From contig CANTUV010000014.1 in the NCBI GenBank assembly GCA_947685225.1, positions 2,914,001 to 2,978,000 of the forward strand: a stretch of 64,000 bases of DNA. Direction: 5' to 3'. Shown here piece after piece: positions 23,808 through 38,044 of this stretch (the stretch's first letter is position 1; each line of letters opens with the position of its first letter). The translations under genes and the position numbers were made by a program. The notes beneath the pieces were generated by a model, which saw only the letters and a program-made list of their open reading frames with translations, was not told the origin of the DNA and did no database searches. This stretch comes from Garcia nutans. Taxonomy: Eukaryota > Streptophyta > Magnoliopsida > Malpighiales > Euphorbiaceae.

Positions 23808-25400
23808 TAAAATTAATCTTAAAATTAAGATAATAATACATTTTTTTTTATTTATGAACGGGTTGCGAGGTGTAATAGCAACAATCTTGTTGCATATGAT
23901 CATAATTTATTATAACTTCTCATATTTTATAACTTCTTCAATTATATTTTGTAATTCTTACATTATAAATATTCATTCTTTTACATTATAACTTCTCATA
24001 TTTTACAACTTTCAAACTACGATTTTTATATTATAAATATTCAATCTTTTACATTTTATATTTATTAGAAATGAGTAAATGAGCTGAATTAACTTAATTC
24101 AAATACTGTTACGACTAACTTGATTGATTATATCGATTTAAATAGATTAAATTGGTTAGTTTAGATTTAAAATTTTAATAAACAGATATTAGTTTAATTT
24201 CTACTTGTATATTTAACAAGTCGAAATCGATCAAATTCGAAAAAATCGACCGAACTCGATTAATAGTGATCGATTTTATAAATTTTTTTCATTTTAAGTA
24301 GCCGATTTTGGAACTCTTAAAAATCGAGCAATGTACATTCCTAATATTTATACATTCACTTTCTGTAATCCATCTATTAGATGTGTGTGTGTGTGAGTAT
24401 ATATATTACAATGACGATAATTGCTTGGGTGGTGAAAGGATATATAGAGGATTTGCAAATTTGAAAAAGCTGGTGGAGTTAGGAGTACTATAAGGAGAGA
24501 AAATGGGGTTTCAAGAGACATATTGAGTCTTTTATTGATGAAAAGTTTGAAAGGTGAATATTGAGAGCAGTTAAGCAATAACAGGCTTTTAGTCACTCCT
24601 TTATGTTTCCTACCAAAATTACCTTTTTTATATGTATGTATATTGTATATACAAATTGTACAGACATAAACTTACATATTTATGTACTTTATTATTTTTT
24701 TTATTTAAAACTCTGCAAGTATATAGGTTTTGTTAATACTTTTTGGACCCTAGTTGCTTTTTTTGTACTGATCGATGCTCTCTATCGCTCTTTGCTCTTA
24801 TGCCACCTGCTATTCTATCTTGCTTTACAGTTTACACCCTTGGAATATGCAACTAATATGAGATTTCTTCAACATAATTTCTACTGTGAAATATGTAAAT
24901 TCTTTGACTTCTTTTTTTTTTTTTTTCTTTTAATCAAATGTAAAGACGACTTCTCAATTTTTATAATAACCATACAACTTATAAGGAATGAACAGTTGGA
25001 CTAACTATTACTAACAATTATATCTTATTGCATGTGAGCCCGCGGATCATCATTAGTAAAAAAATTATATTTTAAGTCAGTTTCTACAAAATTTATTATT
25101 TTTCAAATTCAAATATAGTTCATGAATATTATTCAACTCTATTAACACTTCGGTACCGACCAATTATCGTATATTATTATTAGCCTTAAATCAAATATGT
25201 AACAATAAATTAATCAAATGAGTAAAACGCATATCAAAGGATATGAAAACAATTCAAATATTAACACATCCATATTTATAAACACTTATTATATATACGT
25301 TGTATATAATATTTCTAACCAATCGTGTTTAGGAATTGTTATACATTGAAGGAAAGTGCAACGCTATAAAGGGTTTATTTTCCTCATTTGTTATCATAAC
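23808..25400. other. AT-rich intergenic DNA
   Basis: Nothing assigned. Includes a repeated TTTTACATTATAACTTCTCATATTTTA-type motif at 23920-24060 in three loose copies, a short (TG)n at 24380, and long but low-complexity frames near 24348-25004 with no domain. Confidence 0.5.
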
Positions 25401-26084
25401 CAAGGGCGGAAGGAGGGGGTCCTATGGGGGGCAATGGACCCCCTCCCACCTCATATATATATATAAGGTATTTATTAAGATAAATTGATACAAGTGGTAA
25501 GAGATTTATTGTCTCTTTAAATAAGATTTTACATTTGAGCCTTGCAAATAAAAAAAACTCTGCTGAAGAGTCGCCTCCTTCGAAACTCGACAGTGCTGTA
25601 ATTCGAATTAGTCAAACAATGTCTCGGATATCGGATAAAAAATAAAAAAAAATAGTGGGTATTTAATTAGTTTTTAAAGATAAATGATGCCAATTTTCAT
25701 TTTTATTTTTTTTATTTTTAATTAATGGGCATTTAAGATTTTGTGATTAGGTATTTATGTTAATGTTAGAATTTTATAATTTAATTATGAATTAGGTAAA
25801 ATTAATATTTTCATTTGAAATATTATTTTTATAAAATTTAATTTAATAAAATTATGAAAATAAATTAATTGATTTAAAAATAAAAAAAATATGTAAAAAA
25901 ATTCAATAAACTTTTAAAATTTAATAAATAATATAAAATTTTGGTAGATAAATTTTTTATAGAAAGTTATAATAAAAATTTAAATTTTATTATAATGTTA
26001 AATATTTAATTTTATTTTAAATTAGATTGTAATTTTTTTAATTAAAAATATTTGCTTCCCATGCAATTTCCAGGTCCACTATTG
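25401..26084. mobile_element. hAT-like miniature transposon, third copy
   Basis: Left end CAAGGGCGGAAGGAGGGGGT with an inner GGACCCCCTCCC; right end CCAGGTCCACTATTG. The reverse complement of the right end, CAATAGTGGACCTGG, resembles CAGTGGCGGACCTGG-type termini. The interior is AT-rich, non-coding. No clear 8-bp duplication is left. A 36-bp imperfect direct repeat flanks the element at a distance (see findings). Confidence 0.45.
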
Positions 26085-27315
26085 CGACTATCTATAATGT
26101 TGTTTAGGGATTGTTATACAGCGAAGGAAAGTGCAATTCATGCCATATACGGTAAAAGGAATAGAAATAGATAAAAGGAATAGTTGTGGGTGATGAGTAG
26201 GTTCTTTAATTCTAGCAATAATAAGAGAAAGATCATAAGGTACTCCACTATATATCTTTTGGACTCCCAAAGTGATGAACTTTTAATGGAAGCCATGAGT
26301 AGTGCCTATATGTGTCTGCTTCCTGGAAGTTCTCTCTGCACTGTAAAAAAAGAAAATAAATAAATAAATAAAATGAGATTGAGAGCTAAAAAAGGAAAGG
26401 CACAATAGTTAAAAAGTAAAAGGAAAGTAACTACAACAAGGTGTAGTAACCACAACACTTGATTTTAACTTTTACAGTTCATAGATTTGACGTTCCGTTG
26501 GCATGCCTGATTCCACAATATACTTATTCTTTTTTCAATTTAAATGAGGAAAAAAAAAGTAAAAACACACTAATTTTTTTCTTATTAATAAAATCTTTAT
26601 AACCATTTTTCTGTTCCAAAAAGTTATGAATTAATGCTGTGACAAATGTTTTGTAATTTTATGAAAAAAGCCTGTAATAAGGTTCAGGTCTCTGGAACCA
26701 ACTCCACCTTTGGAAAATCTTTCATTATATACAATATTTTTGAAAAAAAAAACTCATATGTTAGTAAATATTTAAAATTATTTTACGGAAAAATAAATTA
26801 ATATATGTTATATATTATTATAAGATTTTAAATTATTTTATTACATTTCAAAATGAGGTTTTCATTTTGCAACAGTGATCATATACTTGATCGCTCATTT
26901 TAATTTATAAAGTGAATAAATTTTTTTAAAATCTAAAGAGATATCCTATATATATATATATAAAGGTACGATTTATTTATCAGATTGTCATCAGTACATG
27001 TCCAACGTTTGTGTTGGGGTTTAATTAGCATCAATCTTCTGAAATTGAACCTGAAAATTTGACACTTTTGGAAATCTTTTACAGGCCTTCTGGTTTTTTT
27101 TACTCCTTTTTTTAAGTTATTAGCAGCAGTAGCAACCCTAATAGTGAGAACCACTACTTAATATAGAGTATTATTTATTTATTTATGTGAATTCCATATA
27201 ATTAATTAAATCGAATTTGATAGGCCACTTATAACATTAATTCAATTATATAAATGGTCCACGAAGGTGGATGGCTGCCAGTTAATTTGCCATAGGCCGC
27301 TCGCTATTTTATATA
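26085..27315. other. AT-rich intergenic DNA
   Basis: No gene, RNA or repeat assigned apart from the right copy of a 36-bp direct repeat at 26100-26135. Confidence 0.5.
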
Positions 27316-29377
27316 GAGACAATTACAAAAATAACTGAATAAATAAGTGGACTTTTAAAAGTACAGTAATTTAATAAAATTTGTAAAAATATGGTAAAAT
27401 TTTTTTAATTTTAAAAAAATATGGAAGGACTACTTAATTTTTAGAAGAGTGAGTGGACTTCTTACTCCCGTAAGCCTATGCACTCTCTGCATCTCAATCT
27501 TCTCTGTTATCTGCCAAATATTTCTATTCTAACTAATTTTTGCAAAAATATAATTATTATTTATTCAAAATTAATAATAAAACATTTTTATGTGTTAAAA
27601 AAATATATTTATGGATACCTATTAAATACATTTTTATATTTTCAATTTGAATAATAACACTAAAAATTATAGTTATATTTATACATATGTAATAATAAAA
27701 CTAAGTATTGTAATTTTTTATCAAATTTTTTCCCATTAAATTTATAAAATTATTACCAATGGTGCCATGTTACATATAATTGATTCCTAAATTGACTAGA
27801 AAAATAACCTTTTATTTTATTATATAATTTTTATTTGACAACAGTTACATTAAAATATAAATATTTTCTAAAAATTTTGACACCTTACAATAAAATATAT
27901 ATATTTCTATTTTGTTTAAACTTAAAATTTAAAAATTATCAAGAATATTCATTTGTACTTCATCCCTAAAATTTTTATTGAATTTTTAGCATAAAATACC
28001 AATTAATTGATAGAAAAATGTCATTTGAATTCCAATAAGAGTTTTAACTATTAATTTTCACCTATTAAAACTTGTTTAGTTAACCTTCTAATAATTCAAC
28101 TAAAATTCATATATAATATATACTGATATATAACTAGATATATAATAGTTTCATACTCTTATTTATTTAAATTTTAACAAATATATATTTTTTTATATGT
28201 AATATATATCAATATATAAATAAATATATGATAATTTTATACTCTTATTCTTTTGAAATTTAATACGTATATATTATTTATATATAACATATATCGGCGT
28301 ATAAATAAATAAATAAATATATAATAATTTTATACTCTTATTATTTTAAAATTTAACATGTAAATATTGTTATATGTTTCTTATTATTTTAAAATTTAAT
28401 ATATATATATATATTATTATATGTAACATACACCGATATATACCTAAGCTTATATCACTTTTATATTCCTATTTTTTTTTAAATTTAACATATATATATT
28501 GTTATGTAACATATACTGACATATAACTAAACATATATAACTTTTATACTCTTATTTTTTTTTAAATTTAACATATATATGCTGTTATATGTAACATAAC
28601 ATATATCAATATATACCGTTATTTTTTAATTAAAATATATGAAACATATACCGACATGCATTAACATATATCTATATATATCCATATATATATATAACAT
28701 ATATTATTATTCTTTTGCAATATATAATCATATATATCTAGTCATTTGTAACATATACTAATATATTATTATTATTATTATTATTATTTTGATATATCTA
28801 GTTATTTATAACATATACCCACATATAAATAAATATATAAAATAGTTATATACCGATATATAACTATATATACCCCCATATACAACTGTAATATCTTAGT
28901 ACATGGAGGTATATATAACATAAACCTACATATATCTATTGTGTTGGAGAAAAATATCTATCTGTAACTATTATATATTAGTATATATAGGTATATACTA
29001 ATTATAATTACATATATCTATAGGTTTTCAAAAAAAAATAATATAAAACTATAATATCTTAGTATATTAAAGTATATATAGCATATATTTATATATATCT
29101 ATTGTCTTAGTGAAAAATATTATTGTACAGTTATTATATTTTAATATATGTACATATATGTTAACTATAACTACATATATATTTTTTTTAAAAAAAATAA
29201 TATCAGTATACAACAGTAATATATTAATACATAAAGGTATATGTAGCATATATTTACATATATTTATTGTCTTTTAGAAAAATATCCATATGTAGCTATT
29301 ATATTTTAGTATATATAGGTATATATTAATTATAATTACTTTTTTTTAAAAAAAAATCAATATATAACTATAATATC
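27316..29377. repeat. AT-rich dispersed repeat, copy split by the CACTA element (left part)
   Basis: Starts GAGACAATTACAAAAATAAC, resembling the termini of the other AT-rich repeats. From about 28080 it holds tandem TATATGTAACATATACC-type steps like those at 1600-3700 and 45840-46950. From 28886 it becomes a regular array of about 160-bp units with starts at 28886, 29049, 29214 and 29368. Each unit begins C-T-R-T-A-A-T-A-T-like and continues TTAGTA...GGTATATGTAGCATATA. The fourth unit is interrupted at 29377 and resumes at 40557. Confidence 0.65.
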
Positions 29378-29384
29378 CACCACA

Positions 29385-29860
29385 AGAATGTACCAGATAA
29401 CCGATGAAAAAAATCGTCGGTAATTCTTATTTTTTGTCCGTAATAGTAATTATAGATAAAAAATCTATCGCCATATCTTTTATTGATAATCTAAAAGCTG
29501 AGAAAAATAACAATCTGTTAGTAAATTACCGGCAAAAAAAATTTATCTGTAATTTTGCGACAAAAAAATAATCGGCAATATTTATTGATAGAAAGTCTTT
29601 TCTGTCGGTACTGACGAAAAATTACCGACATAAAATTTTATCGGTAATACTGACAAAATAGTTTCTGTCAGTAATACCAAGAGAAACAGTCTCTATCGGT
29701 AATGTTGATAGAATTTTTATTCTATCGGTAATACCGACGGAATTTTTTGTCAGTAAATGAGAATTTAGCGACAAAATTATTATGTCGGTAACTTAAAAAT
29801 TTATCGTTATTATCAACACAAATTGCCGATAGAAAATATAATCTGTCTGTAAAAAATAAT
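29385..29860. repeat. Left subterminal repeat array of the CACTA element
   Basis: Repeated short motifs such as CGGTAATACTGAC, GTCGGTAA, TACCGACATAAAA and ATCGGTAA, in both orientations, spaced by about 15-40 bp. Confidence 0.85.
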
Positions 29861-30087
29861 TTATTTTTAATTTTTAATTTTTTTTAAATTTTATAATGTA
29901 TAAATGTATGTATAAATTTATATTAAAAAGAATAAAAATATGAAAATATAAAAATAAAATTTATATTTAAATAAATATTAAATGTAATAAATATTCAAAT
30001 ATAAAAAAGATGAACATAAAAATAATAAATTGTATATAACCATATGAAATTAAAATATCATTGTACGTATACAAAAAAAATCTAAAA

Positions 30088-31757
30088 TCAAGCAGCAGAA
30101 GGTGGAGGTGGAGAAGCACCATTAAGCGGAAACTGCCGCGATGGATCGAAGGTTCCTCGCATGAAGTTGGACATAAACTCATTAAGCTACTACTGGACCG
30201 ACCTATGCCCCTCGGTTTGCATCTACCCCTAAATCCGAGATTAAATCTGTACCTCCACCTCCATCTGCACCTGCTCCTAGATCTGTTGCTGAACAGTCCA
30301 ATCACTCTCCGCCAACTGCTCCTTCAAATGCTCGATCTCTTCCCATAAAGTAGATGAACTACTAGAAGAAGAAGAAGAAGCTGTGCTGACATACTGTGAG
30401 CCAAGCTCATACAACCTCTTCTCTCTGCCCACAGCAGATCTAAATAAGCTATCATTGTCAATAAGAGTGTCGGACTGAGAGGACTCCTCCCGAGAAGCAA
30501 TGAAACGATCATATATAATATAAAAAAGATTATTAACTTTATATTTTAAATTTAAATTTTATAATATTTAAAAAATTATGAAATTATTTATATTTACATT
30601 CTGTGATCGGTAATCCTTAAATGAATATCCGTTGTAATTCCGAGTGTGTGTATGCACAAATAACTCATAGCTGTTTGGGGACCGACTCATGGAAGACTCT
30701 TATTTAATGAAAAAAAAATATTAGTTTAATAACACAAAAAAATATAAATTAAAAAATATTAAAAAATATGAATATACTTGTGAGTGTATGGGCATGATCA
30801 TGATGTGATCAGCTGCCTCTCCGTATGTATGGATGGACATGCACTATCTACAACAATGGACACCTGTTAAGAGAGGCAACGACAGAACATGCCTACCCCT
30901 AGGGAGAGCTCCACCAGACTTACAGGTTTGCCCATAATTGATCATCAATAAATGAAGGTTGCTTTCCCGCAGCCTTCACCTCACTCAGCATATTGCTGTA
31001 GCGAATAGCTGCCTTCTTCATGAAGGCAATTCGGACAAGGCGATCAATTGCCTGGTTCCAGTAAAAATATTTCTGCAAAAGAAATAAGATAATTAGTATC
31101 ATATAAATGTAAATTTTTAACTTGTACATATATATTAAATATTAAAATTTAATTTTCTTTCTGACCTTAAACTTTTCAAACCAAAAGTTCTTTATCTCCG
31201 AAGAGACGGCCTTCTAAGAAACTCTTGTAAGGCTCATCTTCTGTGTCATGCCCTTTCGAATGCGTTTAGTGAAAGCTCCAGCTGGATCCATCATATAGCT
31301 GCAAAATTAAAGAAATAATACCCATTTATTTAAAATAAATGATTAAATTTTATAATTTAATATAAGTAATATAAAATATTAAAAATACTTACTCTGACTC
31401 CCAAACAGTCAGATATTGCATCCTACCATTACGACCTGCAGCTAATGTTGCAGTACTGACATCACTAATGGGGGCATATGTCTGGGCCGAGAGAGAAGAA
31501 AAAGCAGGATCCTTTATCTGGGCCGGGTGAGAAGAAGGAGTAGGATTTTGTGTCTGAATTCGGTGAGAAGTAAAAGCAGGATCTTCTCTAAGCATATTGT
31601 CTGTAGCCATGTCAACTTGAGGATCCTCAATCAATACATCATCTTGGACATCGCACAACTGCAGATGTGGCTGGCTTGTATCGCTAGAACCTCGACCTCT
31701 ATTGAATTGACTGTTAGACCCTGATAGATCCAATCCTCTTCTAGATCCACGATACAT
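30088..31757 (-). pseudogene. CACTA second gene (TNPA-like, Transposase_24 / Ptta type) relic
   Basis: The start is the ATG at 31757-31755 (MYRGSRRGLDLSGSNSQFNR). A Ser/Pro/Gln-rich N-terminal part follows. After an apparent intron comes a block with DPAGAFTKRIRKGMTQKMSL near 31290. Next is the family core with YFYWNQAIDRLVRIAFMKKA and SEVKAAGKQPSFIDDQLW at about 31080-30930, then a stretch with ELFVHTHTRNYNGYSFKDYR near 30640. The end is coiled-coil-like (LWEEIEHLKEQLAESDWTVQ) and Pro-rich, stopping at 30088. Several stops interrupt the frames. In active relatives this protein binds the subterminal repeats; here it cannot be made. Confidence 0.75.
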
Positions 31758-32179
31758 ATCTAAAAAAACCATCAGTATAATTAATATAAATAAAATAATA
31801 AACATAGAAATAAATTCAGTAAAAGCTATAGCTTAATCACTATTACTTATTATTTTTATTTATCGCTGTCATCTGATTGGAACGATTCAGATTCAGAGTC
31901 CAGTAAAGATTCATCCGATTCAAATTCTACATCCATAGCATCAATATCCATGAGTTCTGCAGTTGGATCATTTAAAGGACCCGGATCACCCTCATTTATC
32001 CTATCAACAGTTTGTATATTTTAAGGACTATCTGTTTAAAATGTAGTATCAATCTCCTGTTTATTGACATATTATTTGGGTAGATCAATATGTGATATTG
32101 CTTTTATTTTGCAAATCGCCAACCAATCAGGTCTGTCTCGTCTTGTGCTAGGAAAAGAAACGTAATACACTTGGACAAC

Positions 32180-35100
32180 TTAACTGGCAAGTATGAATGG
32201 TTCATATTTAACATATGTCCTCCTTATGTTTACTTCCACTAAATTATATATTGGATGAACTCTTATGCCATTTATGGGGTCATACCAGTCACATTTAAAT
32301 AATACCATCCTTTTAATTGGTAATGCCGGATATTCAACCTCTATAATATCTATTAATCGACCATAGAAATCAAACGAGTTTTCACTATAGTTTGACCCCT
32401 TTATACAAATACCACTATTTGTAGTTGCTCTCAAAGTATAGTTAGAGTCAATGTGCAATTTATAACCATCAACAAAATACACATTATAACATCTAACAGT
32501 TGGCAATGGACCCTGGACTAAATTCTTCAAATATTTAGCAGAAATCATATTCTCATTTTTATTTGCCTAAATCAATTAAAACAATTATGCATAAGTTTAA
32601 AATATGACAAATTGAACAAATGACAGTTTTACAAAATGTTAATAGCAATGAATTAATACTTACATATTTTTGAAACCATAAGGGAAAATTATTATCGACC
32701 TCATCATCAACTTGTGAATTCGCTATATTTTTATCCAAATATCGAAAGTGTTCAATGAATATGCTGAAATATATTACCAAAAATATCATTATCATTCAAA
32801 TTTTGAAGATTTTATTTTAGACGTAAAATATTTTGTATCAGATTACTATAGACTTACTAACTTACTTGATATAATGTGTAACTTCGTCACAATTCTATAA
32901 TATGTAAGTATGAGCTGCACAATATTCTCTTTGTTCCAATCTTCGGTTGGTTGATTTGTCGTATGGTCGACCTGGATGTTTGAAAATTGATAGAAGATAT
33001 TCAGATTGGTCTTGTATGCCTCCATCATCATTCTGAGGGACTTCACGCAATTTTGTTATTATGTTAGGCTCGAAATAATAAGAACAAAAAGTTGATGCCT
33101 CTTTCACTATAAAAGCATTACAAATTGATGCTTCTACTTTTGCCTTATTTTTAATATTTTTTTTCAGGTATCGCAAGTATCTTTCAAAAGGGTACATCCA
33201 CCGATACTGTACCGGTTCCGTAATTTTAGCTTTATATGACAAATGAACTGGTAAATATTCCATTGAATAAAAAAACTAAGAGAAAATATTTGCACCAATT
33301 TACAAATAATTAATTAAATTTCTTATTGTAAACGCCCAATTTAGGAAACTTTTAGAGATATTGCAGTAAGTTCTCTAAAAAATAAGCTTAACTCCTTTAG
33401 AGTTTCCTAAATTTTTTTGGCAATAAATGCAATGGGTAATAGTAGTTACATAAATATGTGACAATCATGACTCTTCATCCCGAACAATTTATATTTCCTC
33501 ATATCAACACACATTGACAAATTTGAGATATATTCGTCTAAAAACTTCAAATTTTTTATCCAGTGGCATATTAATTATTTTTTTTATTACGATTCAATGT
33601 GTAATTAGCTTTAGGATACCTTCAAGATATTTCATTTTATTCTAACTCTATCCTTCTACAAAATATTCTTAAGTCTTCTCTTAATTTGGCATTGTCTTTT
33701 ATTTTACTCGGAACATCCATTATCGTATTAAACACATTCTCAAAAGATTTTTTTCAATGTGCATTACATCTAGGTTATGTCTTATAAGATTCGAACTCCA
33801 ATAAGATAAATCCCAAAAGATATTTTTTTTTCATCCACAATTCCGATATACACTGCTATTAGAATTTTCATTATATTTAGTTACCTTATGAAGCCCCAGT
33901 TGCTCAATTTGAAATGATAAATCTTTTCCATTCAACATAGGAGGAGCATCTTTCCTTACTGTAATGTTCTTTCTGAAATATTTTTAATTTCTTCTGAATG
34001 GATGATTTGCCTTCAAAAACTTCATGTGATTGCCAAACCAACTTGTTTTAACCTCGTCCGGAAGAGTGAATGTTTCAGAATTAGTCATGCAGTAAGGGCA
34101 TGCTAATTTACCCAAAGTTCTCCATCCAAATAACATCGCATATTCGAGAAAATCACTTATAATCTACATAAGTACTGCTCTCAAACAAAAATTTTGTTTC
34201 TCAAAACAATTATAAGCTACGACACCCTCATTCCATAACTGTTTTAACTCTACTATCAATGGCTATAGAAATATATCAATTTGATATTTTGGGTTATTTG
34301 GACTTGGTATAAGTACAGACATAAATAAATATTGCTCTTTCATATACATCTACGGTAACAAATTATAAGGAGTGAATATTACTGGCCAGCAAGAGTACTG
34401 CTGTCTTGATGACCCAAAAGGCTAAAAACCATCAGTACACAGAACCAACCTAACATTACGACATTCAGCTGCAAAATCAGGATGTAATCGGTTGAAATAC
34501 TTCCATGCCTCAGAATCCGAGAGATGGCACATGACTCCATCTTCTTGCTCATGCTCATAATGTCATCTCATGTGTTTTGCTGTAGCATTTGAAGCATATA
34601 ATCATTGAAGTCTAGGTTTGAGAGAAAAATAATACATTCTTTTAAAAGGCAAAAACTTTTACCTGCCTGTAACTCGACTCTGTTTGAATCTCGGTTGTTC
34701 ACAAAACCTACATATTCTGTCTTCTGCATAATCACCTCAATATAACATACACTCATTTTTGCAACAGTCAATAGTTTCTACTAACAAGCTAAATGCCTAA
34801 ACAATTTTTCTTATTTGGTAGAAACTATCAAATATTTCATTATCCTCGGGTATTATCTCTTTAATAAATTGGATTCATTGATCGAAAGACTTTTTTGGAC
34901 ATATACTACTCAGACTTCATATTCAAACAACGAGTCATGGTAGATAGCTTAGTATATTTTTGACACCCATGCCACACTTTTGTATCCAATGAATTCAATA
35001 AATTGTAGAACCGTTGAGCCTCAATGTTAGGAGCCTCCTCATGTTGTTCTTGATGAACCTCACTAGTTCTAGGTACATCAATATTTGGCATGCTCCAATC

Positions 35101-35460
35101 AAACACTTTATGCCAAACTGCATCATATACCAGTTGTGCGTATGAATTTTTAAAAACAGATTCAAATGTACTATATTGTTGTGAAATAGATTGGTCGACT
35201 ATATTCTCTTCACCATACATATTCCAAATAAAATAATTCAGAACAAAACCTCATTTCACTAAGTATTATTTCACTTCATATACTTCTCAAAATTTATGAT
35301 GTTGATATTTTATGTAAGGACAACAAATCTTATTGTCTTGCATATAATCCCTTTGACTAGATGCAAAACCAACAAACTCTTCTAACCCATTAACAAATGT
35401 CATACAAAGAGTGCGATTAGGATTGAGTCATTTATACATCCAAGCACGTATTGTATTCAT
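32180..35460 (-). pseudogene. CACTA transposase (TNP2 / TNPD type) relic
   Basis: Domains appear in family order on the minus strand. At the start (ATG 35460-35458) is a transposase-associated N-terminal domain with NTIRAWMYK, a stop, then LNPNRTLCMTFVNGLEEFVG and KICCPYIKY. Next is the tnp2 core at about 34550-33900, with SDSEAWKYFNRLHPDFAAEC, RNVRLVLCTDGF, PFGSSRQQYSCWPV and GKLACPYCMTNSETFTLPDE. Then comes DUF4218 (33263-32895, MEYLPVHLSYKAKITEPVQY and RWMYPFERYLRYL). Last is DUF4216 (32548-32180, with YDPINGIRVHP). Multiple stops and frame changes, besides possible introns, make it non-functional. It would have cut at the terminal repeats. Confidence 0.9.
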
Positions 35461-36156
35461 TTTGCCTATGTATACAAACAAGACAATGAAATTATATCAT
35501 ATGAATTAACTCTCCTTATTTCTCCTTTATAAAGAGTAAGACCCTAACCCATTAAAAAACACAATACATATCTTATTTAACATAATGTAAGACTTTATAC
35601 AAATTATGAAGAAAATTTGGTAGTATTTTCCCTAGGTTCTCTAAGTGCACTACGTCAAATATAATAAATATTCAAAAATTTTAATTTATGAATATTTATT
35701 ATATTTCGTATGCACTCAAAGAACAAAATAAGGAAATACTATGAGTTTTCTATATAACTTGCATACTATTATGTCTCACATTAATATTAATGACCCAATA
35801 GATATATATTGTAGTTTCTAAACTGTCCAAATGAGATAATTCAGTGAGTTCTCATTTTTTTTAGAAAAAAATGAGTAGTTTACCAAATGGGTACTAAGAT
35901 TTATTATAAAATTATATTTATTAAAAAATGCATTAACAATAAATATTTAGGTATCACACCCTTTATATATTCTACCCTTACATTTATTCATATCACTTTA
36001 TCCACTTTGACTAATCACAAATAAGGTCTATCAAGTATTGAGACTTGTTCTACATCAAATGAATTCTTTTTATTGGATTAAGTATTGTGCTTGTGATGTT
36101 TATTACTCATGTATTTTATTAAAAATCTTGAATTATTAGCTATTTTAGTAATCTAC

Positions 36157-36157
<1 letters not shown>

Positions 36158-36199
<42 letters not shown>
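36158..36199. repeat. (ATT)n microsatellite
   Basis: About 14 TAT/ATT units without interruption, inside the CACTA element's non-coding part. Confidence 0.95.
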
Positions 36200-38044
36200 C
36201 CAATTCTTTTATTTTTTTTTAAATTTATGGGTCTTGGTGGGTTGTATTGCAATTGCTTTAAACTATATTTTAATATACTATTTAATAAATAATATATCAA
36301 TTAAAGAGTTCTATAAAAATTGATTATAGATATAAAATTATTAAATTATTATTATATAATATGTGTGTTTAATATTAATTCTGTTGTAATTAACTTTCTA
36401 ATCTTATCATGTGTCATATTTCTTTAAAATATATTTACTTAAATATTAAATAAAATTAATTCTTTTTAATATTAAAATTTTAATATATTAAATAAAAAAA
36501 TTATATTAATCATCTATTACATTTATTTGAGAAAATTAAATGAAATATCATTTTTTTTAAATTTGTTTCCAAGTTTCCAAATATACCATGTTTATTTTTT
36601 TTTCAATTATATATCTTTCTTTTTTTTCAACTATACATTTTTTAAAAATTTTAAAACTATTTTTTGGCATTTTTGTAAAATTAAAATTAAATCTGTGTGA
36701 ATTTTGTCCTTCTGTTTCTTCTTTTTTATTGTGTGAGTTTTTTTTTTATTTTTTCTTTGCTTTTATTTATAATTATTATTCTGCTACCTAATTAAATTTT
36801 ATATTCCTAAATATATACTCTTTAAATATATTTTACATATTATTTATTGAATATTATTTATTATTTACATTCAGCTAAATATTTACTCATTGAATTTGTT
36901 ATTAATTATAATTAGATTTAACCGCTAACAATGAGGATACTAATTTATTTATATTTTAATTCTTTTGCCTTAGTAATAGTTTTTGTAATTGTATGATATT
37001 CTTTTTTTCTATATAATTTATAATATTATTGACGTAAATGTTAAAAATATACTAGAAATGAAAGAATTATTGTTATATAAATTAAAGAAAAATAAAATAT
37101 AATTGGGGCTATAATTAAAAGTAATTATTCAAATTTTAACCAAGATTTATTACATATTCTAATTATTTGCTCTCATTCTTAAAATTATTAATTTTTTAAC
37201 TTATCCAATTTATATTATAAATTTAAAATCAAAATATTATTTTAATTATACTTTAAATGTCAGCAAATTAAAAATCTAATTCAGCTTTACCATTTTTTAA
37301 TAGATTTGCACATTTGAGATTTTTTTAATTCAAAATAAAATAAAATAAATTTTATTATATCGTGTTTAATTATTAATGTTTGAATTATCGAATTATTATT
37401 GAATATCACACTTATTTTTTACTTAAAGTATAAAAATATATAAACTTATTCAAATCTACAAAAATGAACAAAAATACATATATAAAAAAATATAATATTT
37501 ATATGTAAAAATCTAAATACAAATATAATATAAAATATTAATAAAATAATTCACAAAAATTTCATAATTTTCTATTGTGAAGAATATATACAATAAATAT
37601 TTATTTGTTTAACTACAACCTAACAATCATTAAAATAAAAAATATTATTAATTAATAATAACTAAACTTTTTAATTCATCCAACTAATTAGCTAAAAATC
37701 TATAAAATTATAAAATATGCACTAAATTATACACCTTTAAACTACACTTAAAATTAAAATTAAAACACACATTAATTATAAATTTTTAACAAAAAATATA
37801 AAAATTACTAAAAAATCATAAAATTACCTAAAATAAATCCAAACTCTCAATTATTTCTATTTACCAAAAAAGTTTAAAAATTATAACAAATATATTAAAT
37901 TTCTCTAAAATATTTTATATTTTAGATAAAAAATTAATTCTTTACATGTAATGAAATTCTATAATTAATAAAAATAACTCAATAATTTTTTCAAAAAAAT
38001 AATATCTTAATAAAATTTCAACACCCTAAAATATTTCTAATTAA

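Noticed and set aside
24603..25004. 133-codon plus-strand open frame
   Set aside because: Tyr/Phe/Leu-rich translation of AT-rich DNA with no domain or codon bias.
28080..29377. Possible centromeric or telomeric satellite
   Set aside because: No telomere motif; the arrays are short, degenerate and tied to dispersed-element flanks.
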